This document shows, piece after piece, positions 1-9,181 of a stretch of DNA of 64,000 nt. Made by a program: the position numbers and the translations under genes. The stretch is from assembly GCF_030549525.1 (NCBI RefSeq), contig NZ_CP130831.1, forward strand, positions 4,117,501 through 4,181,500, written 5' to 3'. The notes below the pieces were generated by a model. It was not told where the DNA came from. It saw only the letters and a program-made list of their open reading frames with translations, and ran no database searches. Each line of letters opens with the position of its first letter. Position 1 is the first letter of the stretch. This stretch comes from Stenotrophomonas sp. 704A1. Its GTDB lineage: Bacteria; Pseudomonadota; Gammaproteobacteria; Xanthomonadales; Xanthomonadaceae.

Positions 1-18
1 CGCTTCTGATGCGCACCG

Positions 19-49
19 CGATCGCGCTGGCAAGCGGCCAGCGCGATCG
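19..49. terminator. Perfect 13-bp hairpin, likely terminator
   Basis: A 13-bp perfect stem (19-31 with 37-49) closes a 5-nt loop 15 bp beyond the stop of the small minus-strand gene at 64-234. There is no clear T-run on either side. It could end that gene or a plus-strand gene lying left of the window. Confidence 0.5.
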
Positions 50-63
50 TAAGACGATGCGGT

Positions 64-234
64 TCAGTCGTTTTCCAGCACGGCCGGCGCAGCATCGCGG
101 CTGGCCGCATTGCGTGCACGGTCCATCGCCACCGCCAGTTGCTGGCGGGCGAGCAGTTGTTGTGCCTGCACCACTTCGGGTGTCGGCAGGAGCACCGGTC
201 CGGGTGCGTTTTCCGGTGTAGCAGGTGTGGTCAT
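64..234 (-). CDS. Small hypothetical protein (56 aa)
   Basis: This is a short acidic/Ala-rich protein with a Gln/Ala-rich central helix (VVQAQQLLARQQLAVAMDRA) and no recognised domain. The start at 234 was chosen because a good ribosome-binding site (GGAGG) lies just upstream; an in-frame ATG further out would add an unlikely Arg/Pro-rich leader. It is followed by a strong hairpin at 19-49. No function can be assigned; the codon use looks like that of the surrounding genes, so it is probably real. Confidence 0.6.
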   Translation of the reverse strand: MTTPATPENAPGPVLLPTPEVVQAQQLLARQQLAVAMDRARNAASRDAAPAVLEND

Positions 235-362
235 GCAACCTCCATGGACATTCCGCCAGCGCCCGTAAAGCGTGTGGGGCAGCGGCGGACTGCGCACCCT
301 ATCCTAAAAAGAAGGCCGATGGGTTACGTGCGACGCTCGGACGCAAGCCCCTGGACGTAGAT

Positions 363-380
363 CCGTCACATTTTTGACGG
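363..380. promoter_or_regulatory. Short inverted repeat upstream of the DUF2628 gene
   Basis: CCGTCA-N6-TGACGG forms a 6-bp perfect dyad 71 bp before the start at 451. It lies in the 216-bp intergenic region between two divergent genes and could be an operator or a weak stem-loop. Nothing else stands out in this gap. Confidence 0.25.
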
Positions 381-450
381 TCCGGACTGGAAGGCTGAAT
401 ACGACCCATTTATCATGTAAACGTTTTCTCACAGGGATGTCCCTACGCAC

Positions 451-837
451 ATGAACGCCGTCGATCTCTCCCGCTTCAGCCCGAAGTGGCAGTTCCGCTT
501 CAACTTCTTCCAGCAGCACGGTGCCCCCAAGGAGCCGGGTTTCAAGCAGGCCTGGAAGGCGCTGTCCTTCGGCGACCGCCTGAAGATCAACCTGAACTTC
601 TTCGCCTTCTTCTTCGGCGCGATCTATCTGTTCATCCTGGGCATGTGGCGCAAGGCCCTGGTGGTGATCGGCATCAACATTGTCCTGGTCGTGATCAGCA
701 TGTTCCTGCCGGACATCGTCGCCCGCGCGCTGTTCATTGCCATGAACTTCCTGGTGGCCTCCAGCACCAACTACAGCTATTACCTGGAACAGGTGAAGGG
801 CAATACCAGCTGGAACCCCTTCGAAGGCATGTTCTAA
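451..837 (+). CDS. DUF2628 family membrane protein
   Basis: A 128-residue protein of the DUF2628 type. An N-terminal aromatic/basic cytoplasmic segment (about residues 1-45) precedes hydrophobic segments at about 48-64 and 66-102, consistent with two or three membrane helices. The motif FFFGAIYLFILGMWRKAL is characteristic of the family, whose members are small inner-membrane proteins of unknown role. The gene is monocistronic: the neighbour to the left is divergent, and a strong hairpin follows before the convergent chemoreceptor gene. I see no truncation. Confidence 0.8.
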   Translation: MNAVDLSRFSPKWQFRFNFFQQHGAPKEPGFKQAWKALSFGDRLKINLNFFAFFFGAIYLFILGMWRKALVVIGINIVLVVISMFLPDIVARALFIAMNFLVASSTNYSYYLEQVKGNTSWNPFEGMF

Positions 838-890
838 GCCTGCCTGTCTGCCGGCATTGCCCGGCAGTACCAGCGGTTTCCAGTTGCATC

Positions 891-914
891 GACGCCCGGC
901 CTTGGCCGGGCGTC
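891..914. terminator. Bidirectional terminator between DUF2628 and chemoreceptor genes
   Basis: An 11-bp perfect GC-rich stem (891-901 with 904-914) with a TT loop lies between two convergent genes. A smaller 7-bp hairpin (CTGCCGG/CCGGCAG) lies at 849-868. Confidence 0.75.
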
Positions 915-931
915 GTCATTTGCAGCGTGGT

Positions 932-3466
932 TCAGGCCGCGCGCAACGCCACCGGCGCCTTCGCCTCGGCCTGCAGACGGAAGCGCGACACCGCCACGGC
1001 CAGCTGCTCGGCCTGTTCCTCCATCGCCCGCGCCGCCGCCGTGGCTTCCTCCACCAGCGCCGCATTCTGCTGGGTGGTCTCGTCCATCTGCACCACGGTC
1101 TGGTTGACCTGCTCGATGCCGGCGGACTGCTCGCGCGAGGCGGCCGAGATCTCGGCCATGATCTCGTTGACCCGGCCGACCTGGCCGACGATCTCCTGCA
1201 TGGTGCGGCCGGCACCGTGCACCAGCTGCGCGCCGGCGCCGACCTGGGCAACCGAGGCGTCGATCAGTTCCTTGATCTCCTTGGCTGCACCGGCCGAGCG
1301 CTGCGCCAGCGCACGCACTTCGCTGGCGACCACGGCGAAGCCGCGGCCCTGCTCACCGGCGCGTGCCGCCTCCACCGCTGCGTTGAGCGCGAGGATGTTG
1401 GTCTGGAAGGCGATGCCATCGATCACCGAGATGATCTCGGCGATGCGCTGCGACGAGGTCTCGATCTGCTCCATGGTCTGCACCACCTGGCTGACCACCT
1501 GCCCGCCTTCGCCGGCCACGCCAGCGGCCGATGCCGCCAGCGTATTGGCCTGCAGGGCATGATCGGCGTTCTGGCGCACGGTGGAGGTCAGTTCCTCCAT
1601 CGACGCGGCGGTTTCTTCCAGGTTGGCCGCCTGCTGTTCGGTACGCCGCGACAGATCATTGTTGCCGGAGGCGATCTCGCCGGCGGCCAGCCGGATGCTC
1701 GCCGCCGACTGCTGGATCTGGCCGACGATCCCCGTCAGCTGCTGCACGGTGCTGTTGGCATCGTCGCGCATCACGGCGAACACGCCGTGGAAATCGCCCT
1801 GCATGCGCGTGCTCAGGTCGCCGGCGGCGATCGCCCGCAGCAGCGTCGACAGTGCCGCCAGGTTGTGGTCACTCACCTGCATCATGGTGTTGAGGGTTTC
1901 CACCATGCGGCGGAAATCATGCTCGAAGCGCTCGGCATCGCCGCGCACCGCGAAGTCACCGGCAGCGGCCGCCGCGGCCAGCTGCTGGATCTGCTCGTTG
2001 ATGGCCGCCAGGTTGGCCTTGGTGGTGGCCATGGCTGCGGTGAACACCGCCTTCTCGCCCGGCAGGGCCTCCATGTCCACGCTCAGATCGCCCACCGCGT
2101 AACGCTGCATCACCTCGACCAGGCGCTGGGTCACGGCAGTGCTGGAGGCCACCAGCTGGTTGCTGTCGGCGACCATGCGGCCGTACTCGCCCGGGAACAC
2201 GCTGGCATCCATGCGGTAGCTGATCTGGCCGGCATCATGCTGGCGCGCCATCTCGGCCTGTGCGGCCATCACCGCCTGCAGCTGCCCGCGCATGCCCTGC
2301 ATCGCCTCCAGCAGACGGCCCACTTCGTCGTTGCCCAGCGGCGGCAGCGCGGTATCCAGTCTGCCCGCGGCAACGTCGCCGGCGATGCGCACGGCCTGGG
2401 CCAGCGGGCGCACGGCCAGCCGCTGCAGCAGCACGTAGACGCCACCACTGAGCACCAGCGCCGCCACCACCCCCACCAGCAGGATGATCCACAGCAGCTC
2501 GCGCGCCTGCGCCACGATCACCGCATGCGGGACCACCACGCCCAGCGCGAAACGCTGCGGGGCATCGCCCACCTGCAGGGGCACGTACAGGCGCACATTG
2601 CCGAACGCATCGGGTTCGAACGCTTCATAGGTCTTGTCGTCGGCAATCTGCGCCAGCATGCCGCGGGTGACCGCATCGCTGCGCGGCTTGCCGATCTCGG
2701 CGGCATCGGCCGACGCCAGCACCACACCGTTGGGCGACAGCAGTTCGATGTGGCCGGCCCCCATCGGCTTCAGCGTGGCCAGGTGCTTCTGCAGCGCGGC
2801 CAGCGAGAAGTCCACGGTGAACACGCCGAGGAACGTCCCGTTCTCGACGATCGGGGTGCTCAGGGTGCTCATCAGTACCTGCTGCCCGCCGATGTCGTAG
2901 GCATAGGGTTCGCTGACCAGCGGCAGCTTGTCGCGGCTCGGCTGCATGTACCAGTTGCCCGAGCCGCTGGGGGTTTCGGTGTAATCGGTCATCGGCGACT
3001 GCTGGGGCTTGCCGTCCTGCCAGGCCCAGTAGCTCATGTAGCGGCCGGTGGCATCGTGCGCCTCGGTGTCGACGAACTCGCTGTCCTTGCCGTCGAAGGC
3101 ATTGGCCTCCCACATGGTGCTCTTGCCGAGCCATTCGGGGTGGGCGTGCAGCTGCTCGCCGATGATGTTGGCCAGCGCGGCGCGGTCCGGAGCGTCGCCA
3201 CGGGCGCGCTGGGCCAGCACGGTCTCCACCATCGCATCGTTGCTGGCGAAGGCCGTGCCGAGGTCGGCAGCGACCTGGCGCGCTTCGGCACGCGCTTCGC
3301 TGGCCATGGTCTGCCGCGAGGAGGCCACCAGCGCCGAGCTGGCCTGGTGGTAGATCAGGAACGCTGTCGCGCCGAAGCACAACAGGGCGATCAGCGCAGT
3401 GCCCAGCATCAGCTTGTGGGCGATGCTGCCGGGGCGGCGGGCAGCGACGGAACGGGAAGGAGGCAT
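932..3466 (-). CDS. Methyl-accepting chemotaxis protein with double-Cache sensor
   Basis: This is an 844-residue transmembrane chemoreceptor. TM1 lies at about 17-38; a periplasmic sensor of about 280 residues with Cache-type features ([18 protein letters not shown], a PYAYD strand) follows. TM2 is near 317-340, then a HAMP region and additional linker repeats, and a C-terminal coiled-coil signalling domain with the conserved hairpin tip [20 protein letters not shown] near residue 700. It would couple ligand binding to CheA/CheW. No C-terminal CheR-tethering pentapeptide of the NWETF kind is present. The start at 3466 gives a normal N-terminus with positive charges before TM1; the same frame stays open further upstream by chance. 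It stands alone, so its ligand cannot be read from context. Confidence 0.93.
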   Translation of the reverse strand: MPPSRSVAARRPGSIAHKLMLGTALIALLCFGATAFLIYHQASSALVASSRQTMASEARAEARQVAADLGTAFASNDAMVETVLAQRARGDAPDRAALANIIGEQLHAHPEWLGKSTMWEANAFDGKDSEFVDTEAHDATGRYMSYWAWQDGKPQQSPMTDYTETPSGSGNWYMQPSRDKLPLVSEPYAYDIGGQQVLMSTLSTPIVENGTFLGVFTVDFSLAALQKHLATLKPMGAGHIELLSPNGVVLASADAAEIGKPRSDAVTRGMLAQIADDKTYEAFEPDAFGNVRLYVPLQVGDAPQRFALGVVVPHAVIVAQARELLWIILLVGVVAALVLSGGVYVLLQRLAVRPLAQAVRIAGDVAAGRLDTALPPLGNDEVGRLLEAMQGMRGQLQAVMAAQAEMARQHDAGQISYRMDASVFPGEYGRMVADSNQLVASSTAVTQRLVEVMQRYAVGDLSVDMEALPGEKAVFTAAMATTKANLAAINEQIQQLAAAAAAGDFAVRGDAERFEHDFRRMVETLNTMMQVSDHNLAALSTLLRAIAAGDLSTRMQGDFHGVFAVMRDDANSTVQQLTGIVGQIQQSAASIRLAAGEIASGNNDLSRRTEQQAANLEETAASMEELTSTVRQNADHALQANTLAASAAGVAGEGGQVVSQVVQTMEQIETSSQRIAEIISVIDGIAFQTNILALNAAVEAARAGEQGRGFAVVASEVRALAQRSAGAAKEIKELIDASVAQVGAGAQLVHGAGRTMQEIVGQVGRVNEIMAEISAASREQSAGIEQVNQTVVQMDETTQQNAALVEEATAAARAMEEQAEQLAVAVSRFRLQAEAKAPVALRAA

Positions 3467-3659
3467 GGCAGGATCCGCAGGCAGTTCAGGTCGACCGGCA
3501 CCGGGGCGGCACCGCGCAGATGCGCGGTCCTTCGCGCGGGTCGCCGGCCCTGGCCGGGCCGGAGCCCGGCGCAGGAAGGCGCGCACCGGGTTAACGGCCA
3601 GTGCCGGACGAGGTTGAGGCGCGCGACCCGCACAAAGCTGAACCTGCTCAGCTGCCGGC

Positions 3660-4586
3660 TCAGTCCGTGTCCTGCACCGTCGCCCGCTCGAACACACGCT
3701 CGCCGACCCAGGGCGTACGTGGCAGCACTTCGATGCTGCCGGCCGCGTACTGCTGCAGCACCCCTTCCGGGCCGAAACGGGGTTGCCAGCCCAGCGTCTG
3801 CCGCAGGCGGCTGCTGTCGTACACGCGGTCGATGCTGAGGGGCAGCGGCCAGCCCCGGCGTTCGAACTCGGCCAGCAGCTGCGGTGCACGGCGGGCCAGT
3901 ACCTGGCGGGGATCGGCGGCCAGCTGCAGGCAGTCGCTGCGCTGGAACGGGGTCGGCGCGCAGGCGATGAAGCGGCGGAACGCCGGCCCGGCGTCGTCCA
4001 CCAGCGCGGCGTGCGCGCTGGCCACATCGCGCGCATCGATGCCGCGGTGCAGGCGGAACATCGCCATGCGCTCCGGTGCTTCGGGGAAGCAACGTGCCAT
4101 GCGCAGCACCCGCACCTGGAAGGTATCGCTGGCGGCCTGCTCGGCCAGCGCTTCGGCCTGCAGCTTGGTGCGGTGGTAGATGGTGCGGGGCAGCGGCGCG
4201 GTGTCCTCGTCGATCCAGCGGCAGCCGCCGGACACCACGGCGTGGCCATACAGCGCGGTGGTACTGGTCAGCACGAAGCGCCGCACACCGGCATCGCGTG
4301 CCAGCTGCAGCAGCTGCGCCGTGGCATCCACGTTGATCTGCTGGAACACCGCATCCGGCACCAGGTCGACGTGCGGTGCGTGCAGTGCCGCGGTGTGGAT
4401 CACCGCATCCATGCCGCGTACCGCGCGCTGCAGCGCCTGGCGGTGGGTGACATCGGCGATGATGCGCGTGGTGGCGAAGGGACTGCGGTCCAGCCCCACC
4501 ACTTCATGATCGGCGGCCAGTGCGCCAAAGATGGCGCGCCCGATCCGCCCGGAACTGCCGGTCAGCAGAATCTTCATTGAGTCCAT
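3660..4586 (-). CDS. NAD-dependent epimerase/dehydratase family protein (extended SDR)
   Basis: A 308-residue extended short-chain dehydrogenase. The N-terminal Rossmann motif GSSGRIG (about residues 10-16), the TSTTALYG segment and the YHRTK active-site Tyr/Lys pair (Y-x3-K) are visible. Family members act on nucleotide sugars or related hydroxylated compounds; the substrate is unknown here. The start may instead be the second Met at 4577 (MKILLTG), which fits the family N-terminus better; both have weak Shine-Dalgarno signals. The gene lies behind the chemoreceptor gene's promoter region on the same strand, 193 bp away, so it probably has its own promoter. It is complete, with no sign of damage. 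Confidence 0.85.
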   Translation of the reverse strand: MDSMKILLTGSSGRIGRAIFGALAADHEVVGLDRSPFATTRIIADVTHRQALQRAVRGMDAVIHTAALHAPHVDLVPDAVFQQINVDATAQLLQLARDAGVRRFVLTSTTALYGHAVVSGGCRWIDEDTAPLPRTIYHRTKLQAEALAEQAASDTFQVRVLRMARCFPEAPERMAMFRLHRGIDARDVASAHAALVDDAGPAFRRFIACAPTPFQRSDCLQLAADPRQVLARRAPQLLAEFERRGWPLPLSIDRVYDSSRLRQTLGWQPRFGPEGVLQQYAAGSIEVLPRTPWVGERVFERATVQDTD

Positions 4587-4818
4587 TCACTCGAGGCGCC
4601 CGGGAACTACCGGGATGCTTCGATTCTAGGCATGCCGCGGGGCCGCGGCGATAGCATCGCGCAGCGCGGCAGCCGGCGATCGCGTGTCAACTGCGTGCGC
4701 AGGCGGCGTGAAGGCCGAGGCCACGGTAGCGACCTGGACTTAGCACTGCATCGCCAAGGATGGTCGGCGTCGTCGCGCCGCGGCGGCATACCCCGCATCC
4801 ACGCAACGGGAGAGTCCC

Positions 4819-5124
4819 ATGCCCAACCAACCCCGCAGCTCCAACCGCGGCTTTGCTTCGATGGACCCGGCCACGCAACGGGCGATTGCTGCCAAGGGAG
4901 GCCGCGCCGCGCATGCCTCGGGCAACGCACATGAATTCAGTCCCGCCGAAGCCCGCGCGGCCGGGCGCAAGGGCGGCGAGGCGATCAGCCGCGATCGGCA
5001 ACACATGGCAGCAATCGGCCGCGAGGGCGGGCATGCCCGCCACGCGCATGCGCTTCAGCAGCAGCAACAACGACAGCCGCAGGCCGAAGCGCCGGCAGGG
5101 GCACCATCGCGGCAGCAGGGCTGA
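4819..5124 (+). CDS. KGG-repeat stress-type protein (GsiB/YciG-like)
   Basis: A 101-residue hydrophilic protein with three spaced glycine-rich repeats: AAKGGRAAH (about 24-32), GRKGGEAIS (about 50-58) and GREGGHARH (about 68-76). The tail is rich in Gln. This repeat pattern defines the KGG/GsiB family, small disordered proteins induced by general stress, desiccation or starvation in several bacteria. The start has a strong upstream GGGAGAG. It is flanked by two genes on the other strand, so it forms its own transcription unit. The role in stress is from the family, not shown by this sequence. Confidence 0.85.
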   Translation: MPNQPRSSNRGFASMDPATQRAIAAKGGRAAHASGNAHEFSPAEARAAGRKGGEAISRDRQHMAAIGREGGHARHAHALQQQQQRQPQAEAPAGAPSRQQG

Positions 5125-5183
5125 GCGTCCGGCCGGCCGTGCGCGCGGCAGCAGGGCGCTGCTGGCAAACGCAGCACCCATGC

Positions 5184-5534
5184 TCAGGCGTGGGCAAGGA
5201 TGTTCAGCAGGCGTCCGAACGGGTCACGGACGAAGAAGCGGCGCACACCCCAGGGCTCGTCGGCCGGGCCGTACTCGAGCGCGATGCCGGCTGCGCGTAC
5301 ACGCTCCAGCACCTCCTGCAGGTTGTCCACTTCGATCGACAGGTCCGGCACCGGCGTACCGGAGCCGCCCTCACTGGCAAAACTGAGCTGCGCCACTGCG
5401 CGGCCCTGGCCGCCGTGGGTGACGATCCAGCCGTGGTCCATCAGCACCGGCATGCCCAGCACGCCGGTGTAGAACGTGGCCGCGCGCGCCGGGTCCGGCG
5501 TTGCGATGTTGGCGACGATGCGGTTGACGGCCAT
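5184..5534 (-). CDS. VOC (glyoxalase/bleomycin-resistance fold) protein
   Basis: A 116-residue single-domain vicinal-oxygen-chelate protein. The typical layout is present: an N-terminal ATPDPARAATFYTGVLGMPV helix-strand unit, a central QLSF strand, then PDLSIEV and a C-terminal VRRFFVRDPFGRLLNIL. The DPFGRLLNI signature is common in this superfamily. Metal ligands and substrate cannot be assigned. The start at 5534 is preceded by GGAG; the longer in-frame extension has no family resemblance. It is probably cytoplasmic and monocistronic. Confidence 0.85.
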   Translation of the reverse strand: MAVNRIVANIATPDPARAATFYTGVLGMPVLMDHGWIVTHGGQGRAVAQLSFASEGGSGTPVPDLSIEVDNLQEVLERVRAAGIALEYGPADEPWGVRRFFVRDPFGRLLNILAHA

Positions 5535-5701
5535 GCACGGACTCCAGGACGTTGCGGGCGCCCATCGTGGCGCCGACGGCGACAACCGGCAACCGGCCGT
5601 CGCCCCGCAGTCGGTTCGTGGTGGATCCGCGGTCATCAGGGGTGACCGCCGGGCCGGGACGGCGAACCGCCCCGGCCTTGGCACCTGCAGCCGTCAGACC
5701 G

Positions 5702-6154
5702 TCAGGCGGCCTTCATCGCATGCTTGCGGGCGCGCATCACGTTGTGGCACTCCTGCACGTCCGGCAGCCACTGGGTCACTTCCTGGCGCACGGCCGGCGG
5801 CAGGTCGTTGTCCTTCAGCACATCCTTGAAGGCACCCAGCAGGCGATCTTCCGACTCTTCCAACTCGGCCACATAGCCGTAGTTGGTGTCCCCGAAGGCG
5901 GCACGCACCTTGCCGTAGAACTGCTGCATGGAACCGACCATGGTGCCGTGCTCGGCCGGCTTGCCGCCGGTGGCGGCGACCGAGCTGCTCAGCGAGGACA
6001 CGATGCGGCCCTTCACTCCGGCGATGCGGGTGAACAGCTCCGAAAGCTCGACATCCTTCACCTTGGTCGCGGCTTCTTCGTAGAACGACTTGCCGTCGCG
6101 GGCGATTTCGATCAGATCGTTGAGGCGGTGTTCGATGGTGGACTGGGTGCTCAT
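5702..6154 (-). CDS. DUF2383 (PA2169-type) four-helix-bundle protein
   Basis: A 150-residue helical protein of the PA2169/DUF2383 family, related to the ferritin-like fold. The N-terminal IEHRLNDLIEIARDGKSFYEEAA segment is typical, followed by long amphipathic helices containing Glu and His residues that in related folds bind metal. The function in this family is unknown; members are often induced by stress. The start at 6154 is supported by an AGGAG site; an upstream Met in frame would add an unrelated Arg-rich leader. The 207-bp gap to its left holds no recognisable gene. Confidence 0.85.
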   Translation of the reverse strand: MSTQSTIEHRLNDLIEIARDGKSFYEEAATKVKDVELSELFTRIAGVKGRIVSSLSSSVAATGGKPAEHGTMVGSMQQFYGKVRAAFGDTNYGYVAELEESEDRLLGAFKDVLKDNDLPPAVRQEVTQWLPDVQECHNVMRARKHAMKAA

Positions 6155-6361
6155 GGAGGTTCTCCTCGGAAAGGGACAACAGTGGTGTCCGTTGTCTGCA
6201 CCACCAGACTGGCGAACCCGGTGTGGTTCGCGGGTGAGCACCGATTGATGCGGTACTCATCCTGCCCAACGCTTCCCGACCCGCTCACACCGGGCAGGCG
6301 ATGCCTTCACCGCGTGTGAACCCTCCGCGCTGCATCGAGCGTGCGGTAGCGCGCCGCGCGA

Positions 6362-7129
6362 TCAGGCCGGTGGGTGCTGCAGCAGGCCCGACTGCTGCAG
6401 CCACGCATCGAAGCCGATGCTGCCCAGCCAGGCCTGTCCTGCCGGCACCAGCGTGTCCTCCTGCAGCTGCGCACCGAAGTAGGGCGCCCCGGCGTCGCCG
6501 ACCACCTGCCGCGCATCCCCCGTGCTGCGCAGGAAACGCTGCGCCAGCACCGCCATGGATTCCCGTTCGGGTCCTGCGATTTCCACCACGCCGTTGACCG
6601 GTGCCTGCTGCGCGATGCGGGCCACCGCCTCGGCCACGTCCTCGGCGGCGATCGGCTGCACCGCCGCAGTGGGCAGCCGCAGCGTCTGGCCACTGCCTGC
6701 CGACTGCACGATGCCCGGCAGGAACTCGAAGAACTGGGTCGAATGGATGATCGTGTACGCCAGCCCCGAGTCGCGGATCAGCCGTTCCTGGGCGATCTTG
6801 CCGCGGAAGTAGCCGCTGGCGGCGAGCTTGTCGGTACCCACCACCGACAGCGCCACATGGTGGCGTACGCCCGCCTCGGCAGCAGCGGTGAGGATGTTGT
6901 GGCCGGCGGTGACGAAGAACGACAGCACCGCGGCGTCCTCGAACGATGGCGAGTTGGCCAGGTCCACCACGACATGGGTGCCGGCCATGGCGGCCGCCAG
7001 TCCTTCGCCGCTCAACACATCGATACCGGTGGACGGTGCGGCGGCAACGACTTCATGGCCGGCGGCGCGCAGGCGGTCGACCACCTTGCTGCCGATGCGG
7101 CCGGTGCCGCCGATGACGAGAATCTTCAT
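6362..7129 (-). CDS. NmrA-like NAD(P)-binding oxidoreductase/epimerase
   Basis: A 255-residue atypical SDR. The N-terminus KILVIGGTGRIGSKV carries the GGTGxxG dinucleotide-binding motif, and the TIIHSTQFFEF and GVVEIAGPE segments are typical of NmrA/YbjT-like proteins that sense or use NAD(P)H. It is the last gene of a same-strand run with the LysR regulator (112 bp gap) and the sigma-4 gene. Epimerases and oxidoreductases are two of the three gene classes (COE) known to accompany ECF41 sigma factors, which supports membership in that regulon. The substrate is unknown. The start is the ATG preceding KILVIGG. Confidence 0.85.
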   Translation of the reverse strand: MKILVIGGTGRIGSKVVDRLRAAGHEVVAAAPSTGIDVLSGEGLAAAMAGTHVVVDLANSPSFEDAAVLSFFVTAGHNILTAAAEAGVRHHVALSVVGTDKLAASGYFRGKIAQERLIRDSGLAYTIIHSTQFFEFLPGIVQSAGSGQTLRLPTAAVQPIAAEDVAEAVARIAQQAPVNGVVEIAGPERESMAVLAQRFLRSTGDARQVVGDAGAPYFGAQLQEDTLVPAGQAWLGSIGFDAWLQQSGLLQHPPA

Positions 7130-7241
7130 GACAGGTCTCCTGGAACGTGGATGCGGGATTGCCTGCATCGTAGGAAGGCGGCAGACGGTGCAGTAGCCCC
7201 TTGGCGGGCCGCGCAGCGTTGCCGGTTTGGCACCACTGGCC

Positions 7242-8276
7242 TCATGTCCAGGCCGGCTGCCCGGTCTGGGGGTGTGCCGTGGCCTGCTGGCGCGCTTCCC
7301 ACTGGGAGAACGCGTCCAGGTCCAGCGCGCGGACGCGCTGGGTACTGAAATCGATGAATGCACGGACCCGCTTGGGCAGCTGGCGGCGGCTCAGGTAACA
7401 CAGGTAGTGGCCGCGGTCGTGGGGCGCATAGCGGTCCAGGCAGGTCACCACCGCGCCGGCGCGCAGCGCATCGTGCACCTGGTAGCTGGGCAGCTGGGCG
7501 ATGCCCTGGCCGTCGATCACCGCCTGCAGGGCGAGGTCGGCGTCGTTGAACACCAGGCGCGCCGTCGGCTCGGGATTCACCTCCCTGCCCTCCACGCGGA
7601 ACTCCCAGCGCTGCAGCCGTCCGCCGGGCAGGCGCCGCCCGATGCAGGCGTGGCTGGACAGCGCTTCGAGGGTCTGCGGCAGGCCATGTTCCTGCACGTA
7701 CGCCGGCGAGGCGCAGGCCACCAGCTGCATCGGCACCAGCTGCTTGGCGATCACCTGGCTGTCTTCCAGCAGGCCATCGCGGAACGCGACATCGATGCGG
7801 TCGGCAGCCAGGTCCGGCGCCTGCTCGTCCAGCAGCAGTTCCACCGACACCTCGGGGTAGGCGGCACGGAAGGAGGACAACAGCGGTGCGATCACCCGCC
7901 GGCCGAAGCCGTGGCTCGCACTGATCCGCAGGTGCCCGCGCGGTGGTCCCTCGCGCAGGTCGCGCACCTCGTCCAGCGCCTGCAGGATGCAGGCCACGCC
8001 CGGGCTGCAGCCCTCCAGGAACAGTTCGCCTTCGCGGGTGAGCGAGGTCGAGCGTGTCGTGCGCAGGAACAGGCGCACGCCCAGCTGTCCTTCCAGCTTC
8101 TGCACGCTGCGGCTGACGGCCGAGCGGCCGACGCCGAGGCGATCACCGGCGCGCGCGAAACTGCCTTCGGCGGCCACCGCGATGAACGCCAGCACGCCGG
8201 CATAGCTGGTGGAGAACGAGGCATTGAGCGGATCGTGGCCGGTACTGGCCGGGCAGGATTGCGGCAGGGCATTCAT
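7242..8276 (-). CDS. LysR-family transcriptional regulator
   Basis: A 344-residue LysR-type regulator. The winged helix-turn-helix lies at about residues 27-85 (SFARAGDRLGVGRSAVSRSVQKLE) and the substrate-binding domain at about 110-320 (HLRISASHGFG, DLAADRIDVAFRDG). It belongs to the large subgroup of regulators resembling DsdC/YafC-type LTTRs. Its ATG overlaps the stop of the sigma-4 gene as ATGA, so the two are translationally coupled. The likely target is its neighbour, the NmrA-like gene 112 bp downstream on the same strand; this is unlike the usual divergent arrangement. The N-terminus is about 25 residues longer than typical LTTRs, fixed here by the overlap. Confidence 0.9.
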   Translation of the reverse strand: MNALPQSCPASTGHDPLNASFSTSYAGVLAFIAVAAEGSFARAGDRLGVGRSAVSRSVQKLEGQLGVRLFLRTTRSTSLTREGELFLEGCSPGVACILQALDEVRDLREGPPRGHLRISASHGFGRRVIAPLLSSFRAAYPEVSVELLLDEQAPDLAADRIDVAFRDGLLEDSQVIAKQLVPMQLVACASPAYVQEHGLPQTLEALSSHACIGRRLPGGRLQRWEFRVEGREVNPEPTARLVFNDADLALQAVIDGQGIAQLPSYQVHDALRAGAVVTCLDRYAPHDRGHYLCYLSRRQLPKRVRAFIDFSTQRVRALDLDAFSQWEARQQATAHPQTGQPAWT

Positions 8277-8527
8277 GGTGTTCCGGGCTCCAGGGGGTCG
8301 CGGCGGGCAAGCAGATGGGCACGCGCCAGGTCCAGGCGCTGCCGGCAGGCCGGCAGCTCCAACCCCAGCAGTGGCCCGATGTCGTCGATATCCGCACCGA
8401 GCACGTCGTGCAGCAGCAGCACCGCGCGCGCATCGGGCGGCAGTTCATGCAGCGCGGCAAGGAAGGCCTGCCAGACCTGCTCACTGGCGGGACGGGCGGC
8501 GCGGCGTGGCTCGGATGAGGTGTCCAT
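8273..8527 (-). CDS. Free-standing sigma-70 region 4 (ECF41-like) protein
   Basis: An 84-residue protein consisting only of a sigma region 4. The segment ELPPDARAVLLLHDVLGADI followed by PLLGLELPACRQRLDLARAHL aligns with residues about 105-165 of the ECF41 sigma factor encoded at 9666 (ERLAPDARAAFLLHDVL ... SAAACRQIVHRARLQL). No region 2 precedes it: the ATG is only 8 nt from an exact ECF41 promoter, so the short form is real and not a truncated reading. It could bind the -35 element or the RNA polymerase beta flap and modulate ECF41, or be a decaying duplicate. It overlaps the LysR gene by 4 nt. Confidence 0.7.
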   Translation of the reverse strand: MDTSSEPRRAARPASEQVWQAFLAALHELPPDARAVLLLHDVLGADIDDIGPLLGLELPACRQRLDLARAHLLARRDPLEPGTP

Positions 8528-8535
8528 GCCCGGCA

Positions 8536-8562
8536 GACGGCCGAGCACCCCGGGCTGTGACA
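8536..8562 (-). promoter_or_regulatory. ECF41-type promoter for the sigma-4/lysR/nmrA operon
   Basis: On the minus strand the sequence reads TGTCACA (-35, 8562-8556), a 16-nt spacer, then CGTC (-10, 8539-8536). This equals the published ECF41 consensus. The ATG of the sigma-4 gene follows 8 nt after CGTC, implying a very short or absent leader. Confidence 0.75.
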
Positions 8563-8671
8563 GGCCATTGGTGCCTTTCGCACAACACCGTGCGTCCGCG
8601 GCTCCGGCTACCGGCCCGCGGGCGCCCGGTCTAGCCTCGCAGCGTCCCTCCACTCCCTCAGGAACACCATC

Positions 8672-9151
8672 ATGAGCCCACGCCTGGACTACGCTGCACA
8701 ATCCCCCGAACTGTTCAAGAAGCTCGGCCTGTTCTCGCACGCCGCGCACTCCGCGTCGATCGAAGCGGCCATCGTCGACCTGGTCAACATCCGTGCCTCC
8801 CAGCTCAACGGCTGCGGCTTCTGCCTGGACATGCACGTGAAGGAAGCCACCATCCGCGGCGAGCGCGCCCTGCGATTGCACCACCTGGCGGCCTGGCGCG
8901 AATCGACCCTGTTCAGCCCGCGCGAACGCGCGTGCCTGGCCTGGACCGAAGCCCTGACCCAGCTGCCTGCGCACGGCATTGCCGACGACCTGTATGCGCG
9001 CGTGCGCAGCCAGTTGTCCGAACAGGAGATCGTCGATCTGACCTATGCGGTGATGGCGATCAATGCCTGGAACCGCGCCAACATCGCCTTCCAGACCGAA
9101 CCCGGCACCCTGGACAAGGCATTCGGCCTGGACAAGGCCGGCTTGGCCTGA
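8672..9151 (+). CDS. Carboxymuconolactone decarboxylase family (AhpD-like) protein
   Basis: A 159-residue AhpD-fold protein. The helical core carries GCGFCLDMHVKEA (about residues 49-61) with the redox CxxC pair and the following His that form the peroxidatic/acid site in AhpD relatives, and LTYAVMAINAWNRAN near the C-terminus. Such proteins act as alkylhydroperoxidases or thiol oxidoreductases. CMD/AhpD proteins are the classic partner of ECF41 sigma factors. The cupin gene follows after 30 bp and is probably cotranscribed. An imperfect ECF41-like site (TGTGACA-N16-CGCA) lies about 90-115 bp upstream on this strand. Confidence 0.9.
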   Translation: MSPRLDYAAQSPELFKKLGLFSHAAHSASIEAAIVDLVNIRASQLNGCGFCLDMHVKEATIRGERALRLHHLAAWRESTLFSPRERACLAWTEALTQLPAHGIADDLYARVRSQLSEQEIVDLTYAVMAINAWNRANIAFQTEPGTLDKAFGLDKAGLA

Positions 9152-9181
9152 GCCGCCCGCCCCCCTCCCTGGAGACCTGCC

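Noticed and set aside
857..3838. Long open plus-strand frame opposite the chemoreceptor gene
   Set aside because: His/Gly/Arg-rich translation without any domain; a typical shadow of a GC-rich gene. Similar antisense frames opposite rsmB/fmt (31928-34339) and topA (39736-42444) were left out for the same reason.
7182..7188. CGTCTGC on the minus strand before the NmrA-like gene as an ECF41 -10
   Set aside because: No TGTCACA-like sequence lies 16 nt upstream (CCCGCCA instead).
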